A DNA stretch of 64,000 bases from contig JABCTZ010000003.1 in the NCBI GenBank assembly GCA_018238155.1, positions 62,001 through 126,000 of the forward strand, given 5' to 3'. This stretch comes from Candidatus Heimdallarchaeota archaeon (lineage in GTDB: Archaea > Asgardarchaeota > Heimdallarchaeia > JABLTI01). Positions 44,249 to 51,591 of this stretch are shown here, in pieces; position 1 is the first letter of the stretch, and every line of letters starts with the position of its first letter. Position numbers and translations under genes: made by a program. The notes below the pieces were generated by a model that was not told the DNA's origin, ran no database searches, and saw only the letters and a list, made by a program, of their open reading frames with translations.

Positions 44249-45382
44249 TCAGAAAATAAATATCTCTGTCAGAACATCTGTCCATGTTCTTCCAAATTTA
44301 GTATTGAGGTGTGCTATTGCTGATATGGTATTTTCTGATCCTTTTATTAGCAAATTAGTTGGAACCCAAACACAAATACTAACTGTTTTTTGTCCTTCAA
44401 AATTGTATATAGCTGTCCAAATTCCTTCTCCAATGATATGACTTGTATTATCCTTTATCTGCAGGTCAAAGCTTCTGAATTCTTGGTGCCAGTGCCCTGG
44501 ATTGTTAATTGTTACATGTATAATAATTGAAGTGGTATTAATTTCTCCATGCAAAAAGAAACTGTTTGAATAACCTTCTTTATAATTTACATCAACGACT
44601 CCAAAACTGCTTCCCCAATTAGCGTTGGTTGTATCAATAATCGGGACTAGAATAATGATGAAGAGAATGAATCCTGGCATTACAAAATGCTTTTGTTTCC
44701 TTATCTTTTTGAAGGTGATTGCAAAGAAATTGCGAACCCTCTTTTCTTTATCCTCCACCTTCTCTGCTTCCTTTTCCTCTTTACGTTTGAGTAAACCAAA
44801 TGTTGTTACCATTAGAAAAATAATTACTGCACCAACAAGTAGTATGTAACGTCCCATCTCTCCTTGGAAGTAATAGAATATCCCTCCAATGAATGGTATT
44901 TTTCCAATAATTTTACCCACAACCCTGCTTTCATGGATGTTCAATTCATCTACTCGTCCAGTAGGAATCTCAATTACAAAAACATTATTAGAATTCGGGT
45001 TGTCTCCTTTTGTAGAAAACCAAAAATCTCCTGTTTTATTGTCTTGATAAACTCTCGTTACTCGGTGGACTATCGGAATATTCTCTTCTGTGTGGTTGAT
45101 ATAATTAAAAACTATTACATCACCTACTTTTATTTCTGAAGAATCAACTCCTCGTACTATCAACATATCTTTTCGAATGTCGCCAAATTTTCCTCCTTTG
45201 TCAAGTCTTCTTGAACCGTAGTACGTAGGCTCCATTGATTCGGAAGTTACTACTACGAGAGGAGAATTTGTGTTAAGTGCTAAACAAAGTACTTGATTGA
45301 AACTTAGAATGCCTCCCACACAAATTATTATTAATGCACTAATTGCAATAACATCTTTCCGCCAGCTCGTTTTCTTAGACAT
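44249..45382 (-). CDS. Signal peptidase I, archaeal/ER (S26B) type, with extra C-terminal domain
   Basis: 377 residues, far longer than usual (about 150-200). TSESMEP holds the nucleophile S49; VHRV gives H106 in place of a lysine, and TKGDN gives D127, the Ser-His-Asp set of SEC11-type enzymes. The first membrane helix is at 10-35; a second (about 176-195) and third (about 236-255) follow, then a C-terminal extracytoplasmic domain (from DTTNANWGSSFG) of about 120 residues resembling an Ig-like sandwich. Dedicated peptidases processing specific surface proteins have such layouts. Cargo between fragments 6 and 7. Confidence 0.88.
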   Translation of the reverse strand: MSKKTSWRKDVIAISALIIICVGGILSFNQVLCLALNTNSPLVVVTSESMEPTYYGSRRLDKGGKFGDIRKDMLIVRGVDSSEIKVGDVIVFNYINHTEENIPIVHRVTRVYQDNKTGDFWFSTKGDNPNSNNVFVIEIPTGRVDELNIHESRVVGKIIGKIPFIGGIFYYFQGEMGRYILLVGAVIIFLMVTTFGLLKRKEEKEAEKVEDKEKRVRNFFAITFKKIRKQKHFVMPGFILFIIILVPIIDTTNANWGSSFGVVDVNYKEGYSNSFFLHGEINTTSIIIHVTINNPGHWHQEFRSFDLQIKDNTSHIIGEGIWTAIYNFEGQKTVSICVWVPTNLLIKGSENTISAIAHLNTKFGRTWTDVLTEIFIF

Positions 45383-45465
45383 TTATCTTTCTCTTCCCTT
45401 ATTTTTCTACGTAGCTTTCTCTAATTTGGATAAAGTATTTTCCTTTATATTAAATATTAGAATCA

Positions 45466-45497
45466 AGTTGTGTGTTCAAATCGCGCTGGATTCACCA
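45466..45497 (+). repeat. tRNA 3'-end fragment 7 (type B)
   Basis: GTGTGTTCAAATCGCGCTGG continuing ATTCACCA: a full T-arm (GTGTG/CGCGC, with wobble pairs) plus acceptor strand TGGATTC, discriminator and CCA. It shares TTCAAATCGCGCTGG with fragment 1. It is the farthest fragment from the live tRNA and marks the outer end of the recognisable array. Confidence 0.75.
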
Positions 45498-45604
45498 CTC
45501 CTTCTCTCTAGATTTCACAAAACATAGTATAATTAAGTAAGAGGTTGATTTTTTGTTCCTTTGTAAACTGTTAGATTTTAATTACTTACTTTCTATTCTA
45601 AATT

Positions 45605-45802
45605 ATGAACAAAGTAACTCTTCAATCAACTATTACTTGTCCGGATTGTGGATTCAAGAAAGAGGAAACAATGTCAACAAATTATTGTCAGTTCAAATAT
45701 AGATGTACAAATTGTGGTTCTATCCTCTCCCCTAAATCTGATGATTGTTGTGTCTATTGTTCCTTTGGAACAGAGAAATGTCCTCCTTTACAAGGAAAAT
45801 AA
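45605..45802 (+). CDS. Small cysteine-rich zinc-ribbon protein (DCCVYCSFG...CPP family)
   Basis: 65 residues. CPDCGFKKEETMSTNYCQF, CTNCGSILSPKSDDCCVYCS and FGTEKCPPLQ are characteristic of a small conserved family found in bacteria and archaea, with about ten cysteines. Metal binding is likely; a specific role is not established. First gene beyond the last recognised tRNA fragment. Confidence 0.8.
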   Translation: MNKVTLQSTITCPDCGFKKEETMSTNYCQFKYRCTNCGSILSPKSDDCCVYCSFGTEKCPPLQGK

Positions 45803-45986
45803 TGATGATGGATTAGTATGTCTTCTTTGGTTGCGAGTCGTATTTCGACTACCGATTTTTTATTCTTTATTATGTTATATTTTCGGTTTGACCTTTCCTC
45901 GTAGGTGGTTTGGACATCTAATCTTAGTGCTGTTGAAAACAATAAAAAAAAAAGAATTTCCTGCCAATTATAATTAGCAAAAAAAA

Positions 45987-46213
45987 TCAGCTTATTTTTT
46001 CTTTCCTATCCAAGATGTTAAAAATTGATGCCATAATTCCTGATACTACTGATAATGGTAGAATATCTGTTAATGACTCCCATAATAGGGTGGTTGTTGC
46101 TTGGCCTACTGCTAAATTTACCCCTTATATTACTCCAATTATTCCTAATATAAGGAATACTACAGTATAGTTGAAAATATTATGGATGCTTTCTTTTTGT
46201 TTTCTGGTTGCAT
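45987..46213 (-). pseudogene. Degenerate small membrane protein
   Basis: The minus strand reads NYTVVFLILGIIGVI, a stop at 46125-46127, then GVNLAVGQATTTLLWESLTD and VVSGIMASIFNILDRK to a stop at 45987. An ATG at 46213 followed by QPENKKKAS lies in another frame. A two-span membrane protein of about 70 residues broken by one stop and one frameshift explains this. From 45803 to 45986 I see no gene. Confidence 0.4.
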
Positions 46214-46249
46214 TTTAAATTTTCCAGCGTATAATTACATCATTTATTA

Positions 46250-47038
46250 TTAAATTAACTGCACCAGTTGCCCGATTCCTGTTGCAGGTGGAACAAAATA
46301 GATGGTAAAATTATCAGGCACAATTGCTAAAGCAGATAAGTACTCGTAATAGCTTTCAGATAGCTCATATGATTTGAAATTACAAACAAGAATAATTTTC
46401 CTTTTATTGTAAGCGCACTGAATGGCTTTAACAAACTCAATAACCTGTGAACTAGTTTTGCATGCTGATCCTAGCATCAGACCTTGTAAATTTTCATTAG
46501 CTAAAATCTCTACTGCCCTTTCAGGAGAGGAAACTTCACCAAACATTAGAGAAACTTTGAATCCTTCTGATCCTAACCTTTCAGTTAGGAAATTACGCAT
46601 TTTGTTTGTTACCCTAGTGATGAGTTTAGGACTGGGAGGTAATTGCTTCTCTCTATCCTTAGAAGATACAACCCACTTTGGCTCATAAATGAATAACGCT
46701 TGTTTAATGAATTCATTAGGAATATCTTTGAACATTTCAGCACAACGATCTTTTAATAATTGAGCAATTTCATGTAGAGAATGTTCAGAAAATTCTTTGA
46801 ATGTTTCTCCCATCATTATTACATTGAAAGGTAGAGCTTCTGGATGAATTTTCTGAAGAGCAATGATTTCTTTGATTTTCTTATTTGCTGTTTGTAAATC
46901 ATCTTTTATTTCAGGATGACCTATAAGGATTCCAGAGGCATTTGCTTGATAGAGATGCTTACAAGTTATCTTTCCTGTTTGCGCTTCTTCAACAACATCG
47001 AAATTCTGTGCCACAACTTTGAAGATTGCCATAACCAT
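46250..47038 (-). CDS. Triosephosphate-isomerase-like protein with circularly permuted order
   Basis: 262 residues. The protein starts with what is the third strand of ordinary TIM: VVAQNFDVVEEAQTGKIT, then GILIGHPE holding the catalytic His (H41), MMGET (77-79), IYEPKW with the catalytic Glu (E119), and MFGEVSSPERAVEILANENL with GLMLG for strands 7-8. Only then come the usual first strands, IILVCNFKSYELSESYYEYL with the catalytic Asn and Lys (N220, K222) and IYFVPP. All four catalytic residues exist, but the chain is rotated. The phosphate loops (FGEVSS, SSKDREKQLPPS) deviate, so the substrate may differ. TIM interconverts dihydroxyacetone phosphate and glyceraldehyde 3-phosphate. Confidence 0.8.
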   Translation of the reverse strand: MVMAIFKVVAQNFDVVEEAQTGKITCKHLYQANASGILIGHPEIKDDLQTANKKIKEIIALQKIHPEALPFNVIMMGETFKEFSEHSLHEIAQLLKDRCAEMFKDIPNEFIKQALFIYEPKWVVSSKDREKQLPPSPKLITRVTNKMRNFLTERLGSEGFKVSLMFGEVSSPERAVEILANENLQGLMLGSACKTSSQVIEFVKAIQCAYNKRKIILVCNFKSYELSESYYEYLSALAIVPDNFTIYFVPPATGIGQLVQLI

Positions 47039-47404
47039 TTGAAACCGTTTACAATTGTTCAGTGAGTATAGAACTCAAACAAGTATTTTGAAAGTTTTCA
47101 TTTAAAATACTCATACGTAATATAATAAAAAAATAGACTATAAAAAGAAGTAAGATGAAGATACAATATAAATAGTAGAAAATAATATCCTATAATCAAG
47201 AAATCTAGTTGAGATATAATCACTTATGGTTATTTTTCATTCTAGTTTTTTTTCTATTTTTATTTATTAAATCATTTTTCAGCAGAAGCTATAAAACACA
47301 TTACACTTACCAAAAAAAACGTTTTGAGAAATATGTATTTCAAGCACACTCCTCAGGTAAATTGATATTTACCCTCTCATATTTGATTAATTACCCACAT
47401 TTCC
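47039..47404. other. AT-rich intergenic stretch upstream of the TIM-like gene
   Basis: Very AT-rich, with long A and T tracts. It contains the promoter region of the TIM-like gene. A plus-strand frame through here and into the peptide gene looks artefactual, being dominated by Phe, Leu and Tyr. Nothing else seen. Confidence 0.5.
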
Positions 47405-47545
47405 TTAATCAGTACCTGTATTTCCTGGTGGATTTGGATCTATTGTTGGATCTCCAAGTCCTTCCTGGAGTGCCCTACTACCTGCTATTAGAGACGATAG
47501 TAGTAACATAGCAATGCCTATTAATTTCGGATTGATTTTTTTCAC
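47405..47545 (-). CDS. Short secreted peptide (46 aa precursor)
   Basis: GTG at 47543-47545, with GGTG 7 nt upstream, opens KKINPKLIGIAMLLLSSLIAG, a complete signal peptide with basic start and hydrophobic core. The mature part is about 23 residues: SRALQEGLGDPTIDP, then NPPGNTGTD and a stop. Gene-like evidence is the ribosome-binding site, the signal peptide and the sharp change to a Pro/Gly/Asp-rich tail; chance would rarely make this. It could be a secreted peptide, a signal or a small surface component. Confidence 0.5.
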   Translation of the reverse strand: MKKINPKLIGIAMLLLSSLIAGSRALQEGLGDPTIDPNPPGNTGTD

Positions 47546-47919
47546 GTTTTAACACCTTAGTTTTTTTTAGAGTTTTTGCCAAACCTTTCGTTGTGATTAA
47601 TTATTGTTTAAGTGATGTGTTTTGGCAATTTGTGAGTAATTAAACTCTAAGCTTCTAATTGACAAACGCTAAAAATAGTTTTAAGGTTTTAATTCACCTT
47701 CGTTTAAAACGACGAAAATAGCTTTTTAAATCCCTAAGAATCGAAAATAAAGCTCTTAGATAGATGTGTGAAAAAAGCCTTCATTTTTCACTAGGAATTA
47801 GGTCTATACTTTAGATAGTTATTTAAGTAAATGAGCTTACTATTGGAATAATTTGCTTGATTTGCTGATTAATTTTCTACTAATTATAGTGATAATTAAT
47901 TAAATTATGTTGATTTACA
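47546..47919. other. Intergenic region between divergent genes
   Basis: AT-rich gap holding the promoters of the secreted peptide (minus) and the large protein at 47920 (plus). TTTAAAACGACGAAAATAGC lies near 47703; no gene or clear repeat is visible. Confidence 0.5.
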
Positions 47920-49698
47920 ATGAGTAATGTTCTCAGAGGGAAAGTACTATATGCAATTGAAATTATAAACGAGATTGCAGAAAAAACTGAGGTTGAAATT
48001 TCTGATAAGCTCAACTCCTTATCAAAGGAAATTGTTCCTTTATTGTCATCTTCCTTGAAGAAACCAATAATTAATAATGAGTTTAAATGGTCTTTCGGGA
48101 AAGTTATTATGGATAATAGACCAAATTTTGGTTTAACTCATACAAAAGAGAAAATTATTATTGCCAAATGGTTATTAGATTTACAGCATAACACAAAAAG
48201 ATATTTGTTCTCTTTATTTCTTATAAAGGAAAGTATCAAACAATTTTTCAAACTAAGCTTTAGCGAAGAAATTGAAGCTATTCTTAATATTATTTCTATT
48301 GTTCTATTAACAGATGCGATAGGAATTAAAACTCTTGATAATCCAATGCTCTCTGCAATAAGAGCTAAAATTTATTCAGAAGAAATTGCCGGCCTAAGTT
48401 ATATGTATTGGGATAATTTACTTATCCTTCTAATATCAAAAGATATTCCATTCACTGAAATTTTCGGTGAATTTTTTTTGCTAGTAAATGATGACTCAAA
48501 ATCTAAGAGCGAGAAAGTTAGACTTTTCTCTCAATGGGTCATTTCAACTACAGTAAAGGCAGAAAATGTTATTTCACCAATTTATACAAATACAAAATTG
48601 ATCGAGCTTATTGAAACTCTTTTTGAACTTGGTTATGAAAAGAGCTCAACTTCTATTATCGCAAAGAAAGATAAATTAACGCAAAAGACAATCACTAAAC
48701 GATTCAAAGCTTTAAATGAAAATTATTCAACCATTTGGGTTCCCTACATAAATTATGAAGAAATGAACCTTCATAATTACTTTGTAAAAATTGCTACCAC
48801 GAAAGATATTTTTGTACCGAAAATAAATTCTCTGCTTGCCAAGATTCCATATTTAAAATCACTTTATAACGGCTTTGATGATGTGTCTCAAATAATCTAT
48901 TCTCCTTCTCTTATCTGCCCTCATATAATTAGTAATCAACTTAGTATGCTCTTGAGGAAACTGAAAAATTCCGGGGCGATTTCTAAGTATACAGTTCAAC
49001 TAGTAAGAGAAAAATATCGTTATTTTACTGTTACGAATTTCCCCTATTCTCCTAAACCAAATCTTTTCAAGAAACTAATCACTCAAGGGGATAAATATTT
49101 AAGAAAATTTACCTTCTCACATGAAAAACGGAGTTCTGTTATCCCGATATCGGATAAACCTGTTATTCTTGATTATAATCTTCTTTACTTTCTTTCGGTT
49201 CTAACTGGCAAATATCTTCTACAAGCGAGATATGCCGTAGCAATTAATGAATTCAAAAAATTCTGTTTAGAAAAAAAAATTCCTTTAACAGATATAAAAT
49301 CTCAAACCGATTTGCTATACCAAAATGAGTTAAGAGCTCTGAGAAAAGGCTTACTGTCTTTCTCTCTATTTATGAGAAATTTCGGTCAATTTAACTCTGA
49401 CGTTTTAGTTTTTGAGCTTCCAGTATTAGATGAAAAAACAAATGGAAAACTTCAAACCATTATTGATAAATTGCGAGTATTCGGTTTTATGGGACAAATA
49501 AATTTATATGACAGGTTTGCTTTTCAAATACCTGGGATTTCTCATCAACACCCAATTCGAAAAATCATTGAAGAAGTATTAACTGAATTGGATTTTTCCC
49601 CTTCTTTTTATACAGTAAAACTGCTTAAATCTAATTTTGTACCATTACATGACTTGTATGATTATGATAATCGGAAATGGAAAATAACAGATATTTAG
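47920..49698 (+). CDS. Large helical protein of unknown function, possible HTH element
   Basis: 592 residues, mostly alpha-helical, with no membrane segments or metal motifs. Around residues 245-270 KSSTSIIAKKDKLTQKTITK has the rhythm of a helix-turn-helix; a later region (SNQLSMLLRKLKNSGAISKY) could be a second winged helix, as in multi-HTH archaeal regulators. It has the regional AT-rich codon use. No family recognised. It follows the secreted-peptide gene divergently and could regulate neighbouring genes, but nothing shows this directly. Confidence 0.65.
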   Translation: MSNVLRGKVLYAIEIINEIAEKTEVEISDKLNSLSKEIVPLLSSSLKKPIINNEFKWSFGKVIMDNRPNFGLTHTKEKIIIAKWLLDLQHNTKRYLFSLFLIKESIKQFFKLSFSEEIEAILNIISIVLLTDAIGIKTLDNPMLSAIRAKIYSEEIAGLSYMYWDNLLILLISKDIPFTEIFGEFFLLVNDDSKSKSEKVRLFSQWVISTTVKAENVISPIYTNTKLIELIETLFELGYEKSSTSIIAKKDKLTQKTITKRFKALNENYSTIWVPYINYEEMNLHNYFVKIATTKDIFVPKINSLLAKIPYLKSLYNGFDDVSQIIYSPSLICPHIISNQLSMLLRKLKNSGAISKYTVQLVREKYRYFTVTNFPYSPKPNLFKKLITQGDKYLRKFTFSHEKRSSVIPISDKPVILDYNLLYFLSVLTGKYLLQARYAVAINEFKKFCLEKKIPLTDIKSQTDLLYQNELRALRKGLLSFSLFMRNFGQFNSDVLVFELPVLDEKTNGKLQTIIDKLRVFGFMGQINLYDRFAFQIPGISHQHPIRKIIEEVLTELDFSPSFYTVKLLKSNFVPLHDLYDYDNRKWKITDI

Positions 49699-49832
49699 TT
49701 GTTTAATAAGTTTCAATAATGAACGACTATTTTTCATAATTCATTTTCGATTACTGAAGCTGTTTTTATATTGTTGATTGCCATATAAAATCACTACTAA
49801 ATTTAATTACTAATAATCTCAAGTGATGTGCT

Positions 49833-50696
49833 ATGAAAATCGGTTTTGGTTTGGAACCTATTCGAGGGTTATCTATGGATCTTATTGTTCGTCTTATGAA
49901 GATGACGCTTATTCAGCACTTTGAATTTAATTGGCGCATAATTCCTAAAGTGCAGTTGGTTATTAAATCGCTGGGAAGGTCAACTACCACTTTTCATTTG
50001 CCAATTTTCAATAGAGATCGATTTGATTTTTCCACAAAAAGTGATACTTTCGAAGTCCAAATGCAAGAAGTGACTTCGTTTATTAATAGAAGAAAAAAGG
50101 ATATCAATATCTCTTATACTCTTGCTCATTTTCCCGAAGATCCTAAGGGTTCATATGATTTAATGTTTAGCCGGCTCGCACAGATAGATACTCCAATTGT
50201 GCTTGAAAATGTTGTCGGACCAACTGACGATGAGTTTTTAGATTTCTATTTGCAAGCCAAGGATTATTTAGGCAGTCATTTAGCAGGTCATTGTTTAGAT
50301 ATTTCCCATCGTTACATCAATAATTGGAAAACTTGGTTAGATCTTCCCAAAGAATTAGAGAAAGATATTGAATATGTTCACATTTCAGATTGCACAAAAA
50401 CGGAGGATTTACATCTTCCCCTTGGTCTTGGAGAAATGCCATTTAACGTTTTTTTTGATTACCTCAAGAAAATTCGATATAATGGTGTCATTATGCAAGA
50501 ATTAAAACCAAATGGCGATCAAGCAGAAGAGATTATGGCCTCTGGTTTACATTGTGCTAAACCATTTAGTAAAATAAAATATTTTCGGATGTTAATTCGA
50601 CGTGCAATTCTTCGTCCAATTTTGCGATACCGCCAAAAAGATTTCGAAGATTTATTGGATAAAACTGCTGAAGAAATAGGTTTTGATTTTGTTTAA
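49833..50696 (+). CDS. Sugar-phosphate isomerase/epimerase-like TIM-barrel protein (paralogue 1)
   Basis: 287 residues. Metal-binding positions typical of the xylose-isomerase/AP-endonuclease 2 superfamily are seen: E in VLENV, D and H in LDISHRY, H in YVHISD, H and E in HLPLGLGEMPF, and E in QELKP. The C-terminal 45 residues (LHCAKPFSKIKYFRMLIRR to RPILRYRQK) form a basic helix not normal for this fold and shared with the paralogue at 59927-60751. Substrate unknown. Confidence 0.85.
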   Translation: MKIGFGLEPIRGLSMDLIVRLMKMTLIQHFEFNWRIIPKVQLVIKSLGRSTTTFHLPIFNRDRFDFSTKSDTFEVQMQEVTSFINRRKKDINISYTLAHFPEDPKGSYDLMFSRLAQIDTPIVLENVVGPTDDEFLDFYLQAKDYLGSHLAGHCLDISHRYINNWKTWLDLPKELEKDIEYVHISDCTKTEDLHLPLGLGEMPFNVFFDYLKKIRYNGVIMQELKPNGDQAEEIMASGLHCAKPFSKIKYFRMLIRRAILRPILRYRQKDFEDLLDKTAEEIGFDFV

Positions 50697-50812
50697 AATT
50701 TGATTTGAAAACGAATATAAATCATTAACCGAATTAACTCTGTAACTCAATCTAATGAAAAACTAAATGTGATTAAGATTATATTTTACTGATATTTCTT
50801 GGGTGTAAAAAA

Positions 50813-51580
50813 ATGTCAACAGAGAAACAAACTGAAGTTGTTAACAATAATTCTTCTATAATAGTTAAAGTCGAGGATTTACATAAAGCATATTTCTTAG
50901 GTCGAACAGCGATACCTGCTCTTCGTGGTGTAGATTTGGAATTAAAACGTGGAGAGTTTTGTTCCATCATGGGCCCATCTGGTTGTGGGAAAACCACTCT
51001 GTTAAATATCATTGGTGGAATAGACCGTCCTGATAGAGGTATAGTTCAATTTGAAGGCGTTGATCTATCCCATTTATCAGATAATGAGCTAGCTGACTTG
51101 CGTTTAGAAAAAGTTTCTTTTGTATTCCAATTTTATAATCTTCTACCTCTATTAACTGCTGAAGAAAATGTTGAGGTACCTATGGTTTTCCGTGGTGATT
51201 CAAAATCTGCGAGAGAACAAAGAGCGAAAGAACTATTAGCATTAGTCGGTTTGAAAGGTCGAGAAAATCATCTGCCAACTGAATTGTCTGGTGGAGAACA
51301 GCAGAGAGTTTCAATATCTCGAGCAATGGCAAATAATCCTGATTTAATGATTTGTGATGAACCCTCAGGAGATTTGGATTCTGCTTCTGCAAAAGTAGTC
51401 TTGAAACTTCTTTATGATTTAAACAAAGAAATGGGTATGACCATTTTAATGGTTACACATGATCGCAAAACAGCAAAGGTCTGTGATCGTATTCTTCATA
51501 TGTTAGATGGAAAAATCATTCAAGAAGAAACAACTCCTGGTATTGAAGGATCTATTTTAGATGATTCTGTTGAGGAATAG
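50813..51580 (+). CDS. ABC transporter ATPase, MacB/LolD type
   Basis: 255 residues. Walker A GPSGCGKTT at 54-62, Q-loop FQFYNLLP, signature LSGGEQQR, Walker B MICDEPSGDLD and switch VTHD are intact. It forms an operon with the permease starting 11 nt downstream. Same subfamily as the ATPase at 793-1455 but clearly divergent from it. Confidence 0.94.
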   Translation: MSTEKQTEVVNNNSSIIVKVEDLHKAYFLGRTAIPALRGVDLELKRGEFCSIMGPSGCGKTTLLNIIGGIDRPDRGIVQFEGVDLSHLSDNELADLRLEKVSFVFQFYNLLPLLTAEENVEVPMVFRGDSKSAREQRAKELLALVGLKGRENHLPTELSGGEQQRVSISRAMANNPDLMICDEPSGDLDSASAKVVLKLLYDLNKEMGMTILMVTHDRKTAKVCDRILHMLDGKIIQEETTPGIEGSILDDSVEE

Positions 51581-51591
51581 AGGGGAACTAG

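Noticed and set aside
39013-45497. 3' halves of trans-spliced split tRNAs
   Set aside because: The fragments start in the variable loop or T-arm rather than at an anticodon-loop junction, have no bulge-helix-bulge leader, and several have acceptor mutations. Scars of recombination fit better, although the idea is not excluded for scar 2.
47209-47511. 100-residue plus-strand reading frame
   Set aside because: Composition is dominated by Phe, Leu and Tyr from T-rich DNA, with no ribosome-binding site. It overlaps a better-supported secreted peptide on the other strand.
39153-47920. Integrase or transposase within the accessory region
   Set aside because: I checked every long frame between the tRNA and 49.7 kb; none has the tyrosine-recombinase R...HxxR...Y set or a transposase pattern. 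The 592-residue protein at 47920 is not an integrase.
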